DNA of 64,000 nucleotides from Woeseiaceae bacterium (GTDB taxonomy: Bacteria > Pseudomonadota > Gammaproteobacteria > Steroidobacterales > Woeseiaceae). The position numbers and the translations under genes are program-made. Below the pieces are notes generated by a model. It was not told the DNA's origin, did not search any database, and saw only the letters and a list, made by a program, of their open reading frames with translations. This document shows, in pieces, positions 17,464 through 26,772 of the stretch. Location of the stretch: assembly GCA_028280615.1 (NCBI GenBank), contig JANQLK010000032.1, positions 1 to 64,000 on the forward strand, read 5' to 3'. Within the stretch, counting starts at the first letter, position 1. Each line of letters begins with the position of its first letter.

Positions 17464-18903
17464 ATGTGGGCAGTAGCCGCCTACCTGACGTGGACCCTGA
17501 TCCAGCTCGCCTTCGTCGTGCGGGTGATCCTGCGGCCGAATCGGGAGGCGGCCTCGCGCGTCGCGTGGATTGTCGTGGTGCTCGTCGCGCCCGTGGTCGG
17601 CATCGTTGCCTACCTGTTCTTCGGCGAGACGAGCATCGGCCGCAGGCGCATTGCGCGGGCGCGACAGGTGCTCGCCGACATGCCCGTGCCCGACTACGCG
17701 GCCACCAAGTTCTCCGCGCATGCGAGCGACAAGTTGCCGGACCGCTGGATGCCCGTGTTTCGGCTCGGCGAGACCATCAACGGCTTCGCGCCCGTCACGG
17801 GCAACTCGGCCGAACTCGCGCTCGACTCGAACGACGCGATCAACCGCATCGTCGCCGACATCGACGCCGCGGAGGATCACGTTCACCTGATGTTCTACAT
17901 CTGGCTCGAAGACAACAACGGTCTCAAGGTCGTCGAAGCCGTCAAGCGCGCGGCCGCGCGCGGCGTGACCTGCCGTGTCATGGCCGACGATCTGGGGTCG
18001 CGCTCGATGATCGGCTCGAAGCACTGGCAATCGATGGCCGATGCGGGCGCGAAGCTCGCGGTAGCGCTTCGCATCGGCAATCCGTTGCTGCATCCGATCC
18101 GCGGCCGGATGGACTTGAGAAACCATAGAAAGCTCGTCGTTATCGACGGCCGCATCAGCTACTGCGGCAGTCAGAACTGCGCCGACCCGGAGTTTCGCGT
18201 CAAGAAGAAGTACGCGCCGTGGGTCGACGTCATGGCGCGCTTCGAAGGACCGGTCTCGCACCAGAACCAGCACATTTTCATCGCCGACTGGATGATGTAT
18301 GCCGACGAGGACATCACTGAACTCCTCAAGCGGCCGCTCGGCGCGACGTTGAGCGGTTTCTCCGCCCAGGTCATCGCGACGGGCCCGACCGAGCGCGCCT
18401 CGGCCATGCCGGAGGTGTTTGTCACGCTGATGTATGCGGCCCAGTACCGCCTGACGATCACGACACCCTATTACGTGCCGAGTGCCGCCATCCAGAAGGC
18501 GCTGTACGGCTCCGCGAACCGCGGGGTCGACACGACGCTGATCGTGCCCGCGCGCAACGATTCCTTTGTCGTTGCGGCCGCCAGCCGCAGCTTCTACCGC
18601 GACCTGCTCGTAGCCGGCGTCAGAATCCTCGAGCACGGGCCGGGACTGTTGCACAGCAAGTCGATGACGATCGACGACGAGGTGACACTGGTCGGTTCCG
18701 CGAACGTCGACCGACGCAGCTTCGACCTGAACTACGAAAACAACGTACTCGTCTATGACCGGGCGTTCACGGCGGCGATGTTCAAACGGCAACAGCAGTA
18801 CGCCGCCGATTCGAATCCCGTCACGCTCACCGACTGCGAGATGTGGAGCCTGCCACGGCAGCTCTGGAACAATTCGCTCGCGATGATGGGGCCGCTGCTG
18901 TGA
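17464..18903 (+). CDS. cls: Cardiolipin synthase (phospholipase D superfamily)
   Basis: This 479-residue inner-membrane enzyme joins two phosphatidylglycerol molecules into cardiolipin and glycerol. It has two N-terminal membrane helices and two HKD half-sites: NHRKLVVIDG near residue 220 with GSQN, and LHSKSMTIDDEVTLVGSANVD near 396. Length and domain order match ClsA-type enzymes. AAGGGC precedes the ATG. It stands alone between the NTR-like gene and a convergent regulator gene. Confidence 0.93.
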   Translation: MWAVAAYLTWTLIQLAFVVRVILRPNREAASRVAWIVVVLVAPVVGIVAYLFFGETSIGRRRIARARQVLADMPVPDYAATKFSAHASDKLPDRWMPVFRLGETINGFAPVTGNSAELALDSNDAINRIVADIDAAEDHVHLMFYIWLEDNNGLKVVEAVKRAAARGVTCRVMADDLGSRSMIGSKHWQSMADAGAKLAVALRIGNPLLHPIRGRMDLRNHRKLVVIDGRISYCGSQNCADPEFRVKKKYAPWVDVMARFEGPVSHQNQHIFIADWMMYADEDITELLKRPLGATLSGFSAQVIATGPTERASAMPEVFVTLMYAAQYRLTITTPYYVPSAAIQKALYGSANRGVDTTLIVPARNDSFVVAAASRSFYRDLLVAGVRILEHGPGLLHSKSMTIDDEVTLVGSANVDRRSFDLNYENNVLVYDRAFTAAMFKRQQQYAADSNPVTLTDCEMWSLPRQLWNNSLAMMGPLL

Positions 18904-18938
18904 AACGGGGCTGACTGCCTCGCCCACGTTACGTAGAT

Positions 18939-20018
18939 CTACCTGTCGCCCGGGGCCGCCTTGAGGTGCTTGTCCTTCGCGAGCACGATAGCCTGCGCGC
19001 GCGAGCTCACGCCGAGCTTGTCGAAGATGCGGGTGACGTTGTTGCGGACGGTTTTTTCGCTGATGAACAGCGACTCGCCGATCGCGGCGTTGGTCTCGCC
19101 GTTGGCGATATGCACGAGAATCTCGCGCTCGCGGGGCGTCAAAGCCTCGAACACCGGGTCTTCCTCGCCGGCCGAGGGCGTAATGCCCAGAAACTGCGCT
19201 ACCTCGTCCTTGAAGCGCTGCCACGCCGGTTCGTCCTCGAGCAGGATGTGGTTGCGCGACTCGAGCTGCACGAACCGCGCGTTCGGAATCTCGGTAGCGA
19301 GGAATCGCCCTTCCGCAAGCGGCACGACCTCGTCGTGCGTGGCATGTAGTACGAGCGTCGGCGTTTTCACCTGCGGCAGCAGCTCGGCGACGTTTGGATT
19401 CATGCGCGCCTTCAGCAACTCGTAGGCAACCTCGGGTTTCGTCGACTTGCGGCACAGCTCATTGAACCAGTCGAGCTGCTCGGGCGTGCCCTCGGGAACG
19501 AACCGCGACGTAAACAGCTGCCGGTATACGGGGTTCTGCTGCCCCCAGCCGAACCGTGTCAGTTCCAGAATTGCGCGGTACTGCTGTGCGCCCTCTTCCT
19601 GGTTGCGCTCGCCCCAGCCGCGCGCATAGCCGCCGCAGAGCACGAGGTGCGACACGCGTTCGGGATATCGAACCGCGAAACTGACCGCCGCGATGCCGCC
19701 CTGCGACACGCCGAGGATCGGGAACGGCACCTCGATATCGGCCGCATCGACGACGGCCTCGAAATCCTCGGGCCAGCGTTCCCAGGAATAGTCGTCGACG
19801 ACCCAGTCGCTCATGCCGCTGCCGCGCTCGTCGTAGCGAATGAGCTCGAAGTGCTCGGCGAAGAACTCGATCCAGTGCCGCCAGACGGGGCTTTCCCAGT
19901 CGTGCTCCAGGTGAGTGAGCCAGGTCGACGCGCGGACCAGCGGCGGCCCCTCGCCCGCGCTGGCCCAGGCGATGTTCACGCCGTCGCCGGTCTTGAGCAT
20001 TCTGGTCGATTGGCGCAC
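18939..20018 (-). CDS. Alpha/beta-hydrolase - LuxR HTH fusion regulator
   Basis: This 359-residue protein has an alpha/beta-hydrolase domain (residues about 10-270; nucleophile elbow GVSQGG, late His in SRNHILLEDE) fused to a LuxR-type HTH (about 290-345; LTPREREILVHIANGETNAAIGESLFISEKTVRNNVTR). The hydrolase part may bind or cleave a signal. The GTG at 20018, six bases after GGAG, gives the family-typical N-terminus (RMLKTGDGVNIAWA). Three TCGGGAC repeats lie upstream, between it and the divergent oxygenase gene. Confidence 0.87.
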   Translation of the reverse strand: MRQSTRMLKTGDGVNIAWASAGEGPPLVRASTWLTHLEHDWESPVWRHWIEFFAEHFELIRYDERGSGMSDWVVDDYSWERWPEDFEAVVDAADIEVPFPILGVSQGGIAAVSFAVRYPERVSHLVLCGGYARGWGERNQEEGAQQYRAILELTRFGWGQQNPVYRQLFTSRFVPEGTPEQLDWFNELCRKSTKPEVAYELLKARMNPNVAELLPQVKTPTLVLHATHDEVVPLAEGRFLATEIPNARFVQLESRNHILLEDEPAWQRFKDEVAQFLGITPSAGEEDPVFEALTPREREILVHIANGETNAAIGESLFISEKTVRNNVTRIFDKLGVSSRAQAIVLAKDKHLKAAPGDR

Positions 20019-20060
20019 GCAAGCTCCGATTCGCCGCGGTGTCGGCAGTTTACCCCGTCC

Positions 20061-20110
20061 TCGGGACAATCCTCCCCCCGATTCGGGACGCGGGCGGCCG
20101 AATTCGGGAC
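20061..20110. promoter_or_regulatory. Three phased TCGGGAC repeats, candidate operator
   Basis: TCGGGAC occurs at 20061-20067, 20083-20089 and 20104-20110, all in the same orientation and 22 and 21 bases apart, that is two helical turns. Copies two and three extend to ATTCGGGAC. The array lies between the LuxR-hydrolase start (20018) and the oxygenase start (20202). Regular phasing suggests cooperative binding on one DNA face. Confidence 0.5.
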
Positions 20111-20201
20111 ATTGGCCCCATAGTCTGCCGCGCCGCGCTCGCCGACCATCTTCCTCACCACAACCGAGGGCTGTCAATCGGCCCGCCACGAGGAGAAAGG
20201 C

Positions 20202-21152
20202 ATGGCAGCAGTCGCCCCCGTCAGCAACCAGACCGATCGCTACGCCCGGTGCATCGACGTTTCCAGGCGCGTTCGCTGGGACATCGACCGCGACGTCATT
20301 CGCGGCCGTTCGCTCGGCGTCACCGATAAGTTCCTGCCCGACGGCCTGTCCCACGTCGACCGCCTCGACTTCCTGAACGACGACGAGCAGCGCTTCGTGA
20401 GCCGGGTGCAGGGTCGCACCTACGCCAACATCTTCGGGCTCGCCGAGCGCTTCATCAACGCGAAGATTCTCGAAGTGAGCCACGACCACTGGCTCGGCGA
20501 CCAGGTCGCGCTCGAGGCGATGGTTCGCTTCAGCGACGAGGAGCCCAAGCACCAGGAGCTGTTCCGCCGCATCGAGGCGCTTGCCGCCGAGACGATGCCG
20601 GCCGGCTATGTCGACGTGTCGGATCCGAACGCCGTTGCGAGCGTCGTGCTGAGCAAGTCGACCTGGTCGGTGCTTGCGCTCACCTGCCACATCGAGATCT
20701 TCACGCAGGTGCATTTCAAGAAGAGCATAGAACCCGTAGACGGACTCTCCGAGCTCTGGAAGGACGTGTTCCTGTACCACTGGAAAGAGGAGTCGCAGCA
20801 CGCCGTGATCGACGAACTCGAGTGGCGCCGCGAAGACGCGAAGCTCACCGACGCCGAGCGCGACGAGGCCGTCAACGACCTGATCGAACTCGTGGTCGCC
20901 GTCGACGGCATCCTGGAGGCGCAGGCCGCGGCCGATGCGACGTACATCACGCACACGATCACGCGACCGCTGGACGACGACGAACAAGCCGCGATCGGCG
21001 ACACGATTCTCGCCGCCTATCGCTGGCAGTACATCGTCTCGGGCGTCCAGGACGGCCGGTTCTTAGGGATACTGACCGATCTCGCCAACGAGGAACAAAT
21101 CGAACGCGTCGTCGAGGCCCTGTCGCCGCTCATGGAGGCGGTTTGCTCATGA
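20202..21152 (+). CDS. Ferritin-like diiron oxygenase (AurF-like)
   Basis: This 316-residue, mainly helical protein carries paired carboxylate/histidine motifs of a diiron centre: EEPKH near residue 112 and EESQH near 190, with further Glu/His in HVDRLDF and SWHIEIF-type helices. The pattern resembles AurF/CmlI-type N-oxygenases and uncharacterised relatives. The substrate is unknown. AGGAGAAAGG precedes the ATG. The LuxR-hydrolase regulator divergent from it is the likely controller. Its stop overlaps the start of a small ORF (ATGA). Confidence 0.75.
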   Translation: MAAVAPVSNQTDRYARCIDVSRRVRWDIDRDVIRGRSLGVTDKFLPDGLSHVDRLDFLNDDEQRFVSRVQGRTYANIFGLAERFINAKILEVSHDHWLGDQVALEAMVRFSDEEPKHQELFRRIEALAAETMPAGYVDVSDPNAVASVVLSKSTWSVLALTCHIEIFTQVHFKKSIEPVDGLSELWKDVFLYHWKEESQHAVIDELEWRREDAKLTDAERDEAVNDLIELVVAVDGILEAQAAADATYITHTITRPLDDDEQAAIGDTILAAYRWQYIVSGVQDGRFLGILTDLANEEQIERVVEALSPLMEAVCS

Positions 21153-21319
21153 ACAGAAAGACCGTGCCGATCGACTTCCGCACGTTCGTCGTGTTTACGA
21201 TGCTTTCGCTGACCTTCCTGCCCATGTGTTCTCCGGGCGGGCAGGCCAGCGGCGCGACAGGTACGATCGAAGTGGCGGAACTATCGGCTCCCGAGGATGC
21301 GCATCAGGCGATTACGTAG
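21149..21319 (+). CDS. Small membrane/exported protein coupled to the diiron oxygenase
   Basis: A 56-residue frame starts in an ATGA overlap with the oxygenase stop. It has a basic N-terminus (MNRKTVPIDFR), a hydrophobic stretch (TFVVFTMLSLTFLPM), then Cys-Ser-Pro-Gly and a short polar tail. It could be a small lipoprotein or single-helix protein. Its last 16 bases overlap the tail of the convergent SDR gene. No family recognised; support is the stop/start overlap and composition. Confidence 0.45.
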   Translation: MNRKTVPIDFRTFVVFTMLSLTFLPMCSPGGQASGATGTIEVAELSAPEDAHQAIT

Positions 21320-22062
21320 CCACCGTCCACCGACAGCAGTTCGCCCTGCACGAAGGACGCCCGGTCGCTCAACAGAAAGGCGGCCGCGGCCGCGACCTCG
21401 TCGGGCTTGCCGATCCGGCCGATCGGGTGTGCCGCATTCAACGGCGCCTCGATCTCGGGCATCTCCCTGATGCGGCGGCTTACCATCGGCGTGTCGATGA
21501 CGCCTGGACCCACGGCATTCACTCGAATGCCGTCGGCGGAGTGATCGAGCGCGGCGGCACGCGTGATGCCGACGACGCCATGCTTCGATGCCACGTAAGC
21601 CGGCAGGTTGGCGATGCCCACCTTGCCGAGCGCCGAAGCCATATTGACGATCGCGCCGCCGCCGTTCTGCTTCATGACCCGCATCTCGTGCTTCATGCAC
21701 AGCCAGACGCCCTTCAGGTTCACGGCCAGCACGCGATCCCACTCGGTCTCGTCGTAGCCGCCGGTCAGGCCGGCCACGCCTTCGATGCCGGCGTTGTTGA
21801 ATGCGCCGTCGAGCTGACCATGGTCGGCAACGATGCCGTCCACGGCGGCCGCGACCTCGGCGTCGACGGAGACATCGACCGTGTAGGCGCTCGCGGTACC
21901 GCCGTGAGACTCGATGTTGGCGACTGTCTCACCGGCGGTGTCGGCGTCGATGTCGCAGACCGCGACGGTCGCACCTTCGCGTGCGAACAGCTCCGCCGAT
22001 GCACGACCGATGCCGCTGCCGGCGCCCGTGACGAGTATGACCTTGTGCTCGAGTTGGCTCAT
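21304..22062 (-). CDS. Short-chain dehydrogenase/reductase
   Basis: This 252-residue Rossmann-fold NAD(P)-dependent oxidoreductase has the cofactor motif TGAGSGIG at the N-terminus, DID near residue 38 (acidic, favouring NAD), NNAG near 88, and the catalytic Ser and YxxxK (YVASK) near 155-159. It ends with the common SVDGGYVIA. The substrate is unknown. It convergently overlaps the small ORF after the diiron oxygenase. Confidence 0.92.
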   Translation of the reverse strand: MSQLEHKVILVTGAGSGIGRASAELFAREGATVAVCDIDADTAGETVANIESHGGTASAYTVDVSVDAEVAAAVDGIVADHGQLDGAFNNAGIEGVAGLTGGYDETEWDRVLAVNLKGVWLCMKHEMRVMKQNGGGAIVNMASALGKVGIANLPAYVASKHGVVGITRAAALDHSADGIRVNAVGPGVIDTPMVSRRIREMPEIEAPLNAAHPIGRIGKPDEVAAAAAFLLSDRASFVQGELLSVDGGYVIA

Positions 22063-22158
22063 GCGTCTTCGCTCCCCTGGCTTTTTTGTTATCGCAGCCC
22101 GCTAGTGTAGCCCGTTCAGAGCGGCGTCGTGGCGATCGATCGTTTTCTCGACATTCGG

Positions 22159-23031
<873 letters not shown>

Positions 23032-23046
23032 TTATACCTGTTGCGC

Positions 23047-23964
23047 ATGAGCAGAACCCTCGATCGACTCGCGCTGTTAGAGACTTTCCTGCGCATCGCC
23101 GACGCAGGCAGCATCAGCGCGGCGGCCCGTGACCTCGGATTGTCCCAGCCCACGGCCAGCCGCCAGCTTGCGGAGCTGGAGTCGCGACTGAAGGCCCAGC
23201 TGGTGCGTCGGACGACACATTCGCTGGCGCTAACCGACGCGGGAAGCGAGCTTCTGGCCGACGCGCGGCGGCTCATCGACGACTGGGAAACGCTCGAGGA
23301 GAAACACGTCGCGGGCGACCGGCGCATGCGCGGCAGCCTGAAGGTGGTTGCCCCGGTCGCGCTCGGCCAGCGGCACCTCGCGCGCATCGCCTGGCGGTTT
23401 CAGCAGGAGCATCCGCAGGTGTCACTGTCCTGGCAGCTCGAGGACGAGCCGATTCGATTCGCCGAAGTCGGCTGCGACTGCTGGGTGAAAGTGGGCCCGG
23501 TTCCGGACGATACGCTGGTCGTGCGCCGCCTCGGCACGGTGGAGCGTATGCTGGTCGCATCGCCTGCGCTTGTCGAGGCCTTCGACCGGCCGCGCGGGCC
23601 GGCGGCGGTCGAGGCCATGCCGCTCCTGGCGCTCGAGCCGTTCGAGGGCGGCAGGATTCCGCTTAAGCGTGGCGATCGCCGCGAAACGGCGATCGAGCCG
23701 CCCGTCAGGCTAAAGACGAACAATATCGTCGCGCTCAAGGAGGCCGTGCTGATGGGCCTGGGTATCGCCGTAATGCCTCGCTGGTTCGTCGCCGACGAAC
23801 TCGCGGCCGGCGAAATCATCGACCTCTTGCCGGACTGGCGTGCGCCGTCGCTCGACATCCATGTCGCGTACCTGCGCGGCCGCTATCAGACGCTGCGGCT
23901 TAGAGCGTGGCTCGAGACTTTGCGCGACGCGGTGCCCGCGATCGATGGGATGCGCCTGCTCTGA
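23047..23964 (+). CDS. LysR-family transcriptional regulator
   Basis: This 305-residue regulator has an N-terminal winged HTH (LETFLRIADAGSISAAARDLGLSQPTASRQL) and a substrate-binding-like domain from about residue 90 (SLKVVAPVALGQRHLARI). The divergent layout with the aldo/keto reductase is the usual LysR-target arrangement. The shared upstream region contains the A/T-rich dyad ACAAATAATTGT near 23020-23031. The inducer is unknown. Confidence 0.9.
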   Translation: MSRTLDRLALLETFLRIADAGSISAAARDLGLSQPTASRQLAELESRLKAQLVRRTTHSLALTDAGSELLADARRLIDDWETLEEKHVAGDRRMRGSLKVVAPVALGQRHLARIAWRFQQEHPQVSLSWQLEDEPIRFAEVGCDCWVKVGPVPDDTLVVRRLGTVERMLVASPALVEAFDRPRGPAAVEAMPLLALEPFEGGRIPLKRGDRRETAIEPPVRLKTNNIVALKEAVLMGLGIAVMPRWFVADELAAGEIIDLLPDWRAPSLDIHVAYLRGRYQTLRLRAWLETLRDAVPAIDGMRLL

Positions 23965-23990
23965 GCCGCGTATGAGCGCGTGTTAAGACC

Positions 23991-24146
23991 TCAGAAGCGG
24001 CGGCCGACTTCGTCGTCCGCGGTCGCCGCGGAGTCGACGCCATGATCGTCGCCCTGCGACAGCGCCGCGACGGCGAGCAGCGACAGCACTGCGCCGAGCG
24101 TCAGGTAGTAGAGCTTCGAGCTGCGATTCGCGTCTTTTTCGCTCAT
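23991..24146 (-). CDS. Small single-TM protein downstream of the OFA transporter
   Basis: This 51-residue protein has a charged N-terminus (MSEKDANRSSK), one hydrophobic segment (LYYLTLGAVLSLLAVAAL) and an acidic tail. It follows the OFA-family transporter by 94 bases on the same strand. Some transporters of this family are coded with a small one-helix subunit, so it may be an accessory subunit; the sequence itself is not diagnostic. Confidence 0.5.
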   Translation of the reverse strand: MSEKDANRSSKLYYLTLGAVLSLLAVAALSQGDDHGVDSAATADDEVGRRF

Positions 24147-24240
24147 TAAAGTGATTGATCGGTAAGTCTTCTCGATTTCTATTCTTGCAGCGTTGCCACG
24201 CCGCGGACGGAATTGTTGCAATTTGAAACATTTCCGAGGC

Positions 24241-25935
24241 TCAAAGCTGCGCCTGGAGATGATGCCGTGAGTGCACGGGCCGCATCAGCGCGTTGCTGAT
24301 GAGCGCGATTCCGAGTAGCGCCGCCATCAGGACCATGGTCTGGTTGTAGAGGCCCGGCGTCGGGTCGACGGTGCCCGGTGGCGCGATCTCCATGAGCTTC
24401 GCGATCGTCACGGTCTTCTGTTCGACGAGGAGACCGAGCTGCCCGAGCCCGGCGCCGAACGTATCCCTGAATGCGGCAGGATCCACAGTCGCCGCCAGTT
24501 CTTCGATGGCATCAGCCATGGCGCCGTCGCGAAGCGACGTGATCGCAAGCGGCCCGAGTACGCCCGCCGTACTCCAGGCCGTCAGGAGGCGACCGTGAAT
24601 GCCGCCGACGTAGCGGGTGCCGAAGACGTCGGCGATGTAGGCCGGGATCGTCGCGAAGCCGCCGCCGTACATCGTGAAAATCAGCATGGTCGCGGCGTAG
24701 AAGTAGACGAGCCAGACGACCGCGGGCTGAATGCTCACCTGCTGCGCCGTGTAGGGGATGGACAGATACAGCGCGATCCCGAGCGCGAAGAAGATCCAGT
24801 AGGTATTGCGGCGCCCGATGACGTCGGAGGTGCTGGCCCACAGGAATCGGCCGATCATGTTGAAGACGCTGATCATGACGACGTAGGTCGCGGCGAAGGC
24901 GCCATCGACGATGCCGGGTAAGGTCGTGCCGAAAATCTCGGTCATCATCGTCTTCGCAACGCCGAGCACGCCGATGCCGGCCGTGACGTTGAAGCACAGG
25001 ACGATCCAGAGCTGATAGAACTGCGGCGTCCTGAGCGCCTGGTCGATGTGCACGTCATTCTCGGAAATCATCTTCCTGGCGCCGACGCTCGCCGCGGGCG
25101 GCTGCCAGCCGGCCGGCGCCCAGCCTTCGGCCGGGATGCGATACGAGAGCGCCGCCGCGAACATGACCACGAAGTAGACGACGCCGAGCGTAAGAAACGT
25201 CTCGCCCGCTCCGCTCCGGCCCGTGCCGACGACGTACACGCCCTCGGGCCCGGCAACGATCATGTTGGCCACGTCGTTCGCGCCGACGACGACAACCTCG
25301 CGCAGCCCGCTGACGCTGTCCACGAAGCGCTTGCCCGCCTCGGTGACGAGTTCGACGTCTCCGACCGGACCGAGATACTCGGGTGCCCTGTAGTAGAGCT
25401 TGAGCAAATACTCCTTCAGCGGCGCGCCGATCATCGCGCCGCCGCCGAAGCCCATGATCGCCATGCCGGACGCCATGCCCCGCCGGTCGGGGAACCAGCG
25501 GATGAGCGTGCTGACGGGCGATACGTAGCCGAGCCCCAGGCCGACGCCGCCGATGACGCCATAGCCCAGGTAGACGAGCCAGAGCTGGTGCAGAAAGATG
25601 CCGACACCGCCAACGACGTAGCCGCCGCCCCAGCAGCAAGCGGCGACGACGCCGACCGTGCGCGGGCCGACCTCTTCCAGCCACCGTCCCGCGATCGCGG
25701 CCGCGAGCCCCAGAAAAACGATCGCGACCGTGAAGATCCAGACGACGTCGCTCAGGGCCCAGTCGCCGGATGAACTCGTGGCGACGCCGAGCGTCTTCGT
25801 CAGCGCCGGGTTGTAGATGCTCCAGGCGTAGACGGAACCGATGCAGAGGTGGATGGCGATCGAGACGGGCGGAATCCGCCAGCGATTGAAATCGGGACCG
25901 GCCGTGATGCGGGATTTGGAGAAGAAGCCGGCCAT
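24241..25935 (-). CDS. MFS transporter, oxalate/formate antiporter (OFA) family
   Basis: This 564-residue major-facilitator protein has about twelve membrane segments. It begins FNRWRIPPVSIAIHLCIGSVYAWSIYNPAL, the typical N-terminus of OFA-family carriers, and contains RWFPDRRGMASGMAIMGFGGGAMIG, the family's A-like motif after TM4. A large soluble insert (about residues 170-240, YLGPVGDVELVTEAGKRFVD...) in the central loop is longer than usual. Substrate is probably a small carboxylate, not assignable from sequence. Confidence 0.88.
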   Translation of the reverse strand: MAGFFSKSRITAGPDFNRWRIPPVSIAIHLCIGSVYAWSIYNPALTKTLGVATSSSGDWALSDVVWIFTVAIVFLGLAAAIAGRWLEEVGPRTVGVVAACCWGGGYVVGGVGIFLHQLWLVYLGYGVIGGVGLGLGYVSPVSTLIRWFPDRRGMASGMAIMGFGGGAMIGAPLKEYLLKLYYRAPEYLGPVGDVELVTEAGKRFVDSVSGLREVVVVGANDVANMIVAGPEGVYVVGTGRSGAGETFLTLGVVYFVVMFAAALSYRIPAEGWAPAGWQPPAASVGARKMISENDVHIDQALRTPQFYQLWIVLCFNVTAGIGVLGVAKTMMTEIFGTTLPGIVDGAFAATYVVMISVFNMIGRFLWASTSDVIGRRNTYWIFFALGIALYLSIPYTAQQVSIQPAVVWLVYFYAATMLIFTMYGGGFATIPAYIADVFGTRYVGGIHGRLLTAWSTAGVLGPLAITSLRDGAMADAIEELAATVDPAAFRDTFGAGLGQLGLLVEQKTVTIAKLMEIAPPGTVDPTPGLYNQTMVLMAALLGIALISNALMRPVHSRHHLQAQL

Positions 25936-26068
25936 CGTGATTCCAGGACGCGAACGCAGCGTTGGGATACTACATCAGGCCTGGCGGGTAGCGGGACAGT
26001 GGACGGCGTTTGACTGTTGGAATCCCGTATATCGGCGTTCGGTCGCCCGGGCTAGCATCGGCATTGTC

Positions 26069-26578
26069 ATGATGGCGAAACTCGAGAGTGGCCCGGCGAT
26101 GGATGCGACAAAGGAACTCCTGAAGGACTCTTCGTTGGGATCCGATCTGTCGGACGACGAGGCGGCGGTTCTCGCGGGCCTGATGAGCGCGCGTGAACTC
26201 GAGGACGGCGCGTATCTCATCGAAGAGGGTACGGCCGACGACACCCTGCACCTGTTGCTGTCCGGCAAACTCGAGGTTGTGAAGCAATCTGGAGCCGGCG
26301 AAACGGCGACGCTGGCCATCCTCCGCGATGGAGCGCTGGCGGGCGAGATGAGCTTCGTAGACGGCGCAGCGCACTCGGTCGGTATTCGGGCGCTTTGCGA
26401 TTGCCGAATACTGAGCGTCACACGCGACGATTTCGAAGCGATCATCGACGACAACCCACGGCTCGTCTACAAGGTAATGCGCGCTATCACCCGCTCTACT
26501 CATCGAAATCTGCAACGGATGAACCACGAGTTCGTCGAGGTCAGCAACTACATCTTCAAGCAGCACGGCCGGTATTGA
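26069..26578 (+). CDS. Stand-alone cyclic-nucleotide-binding-domain protein
   Basis: This 169-residue protein has one cNMP-binding (Crp-like) beta-roll at about residues 35-140 (YLIEEGTADDTLHLLLSGKLEVV, then GALAGEMSFVDGAAHSVGIRALCDC) and a short C-terminal helix. The usual Arg of the phosphate cassette is not evident, so cNMP binding is doubtful, and there is no HTH, so it is not a Crp-type regulator. ATGs at 26069, 26072 and 26099 are all possible. It is divergent from the OFA transporter. Confidence 0.75.
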   Translation: MMAKLESGPAMDATKELLKDSSLGSDLSDDEAAVLAGLMSARELEDGAYLIEEGTADDTLHLLLSGKLEVVKQSGAGETATLAILRDGALAGEMSFVDGAAHSVGIRALCDCRILSVTRDDFEAIIDDNPRLVYKVMRAITRSTHRNLQRMNHEFVEVSNYIFKQHGRY

Positions 26579-26621
26579 CGATGACCGAGGGGCCACGGGC
26601 TCCCGGCTCTGGCGCAGCTTG

Positions 26622-26676
26622 GAAAAAAGCGCTGCCGGCGGTTCTCGAGGGAGAGGGGCTGGATTGCCGGCAGCGC
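26622..26676 (-). terminator. Rho-independent terminator after the barrel protein gene
   Basis: GCGCTGCCGGC at 26629-26639 and GCCGGCAGCGC at 26666-26676 are perfect 11-bp inverted repeats. On the minus strand the stem is followed by six T residues. It lies about 100 bases past the stop of the gene ending at 26773. Confidence 0.7.
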
Positions 26677-26772
26677 AAGCGTCGCACGATGTCCGCGTGG
26701 CGGATCGCCATGGGTGGGTTGGCCCGGAGGGGACTCAGGGGTGTTGCGGCAGCGTGCGTTCGAAGGCGGTAT

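Noticed and set aside
17164..19455. 763-codon minus frame across the cls gene
   Set aside because: Lies opposite the HKD-motif phospholipase gene; composition is shadow-like and there is no ribosome site.
20019..20987. N-terminal extension making a 682-codon LuxR-hydrolase protein
   Set aside because: The extension is antisense to the diiron oxygenase; family-typical start and ribosome site are at 20018.
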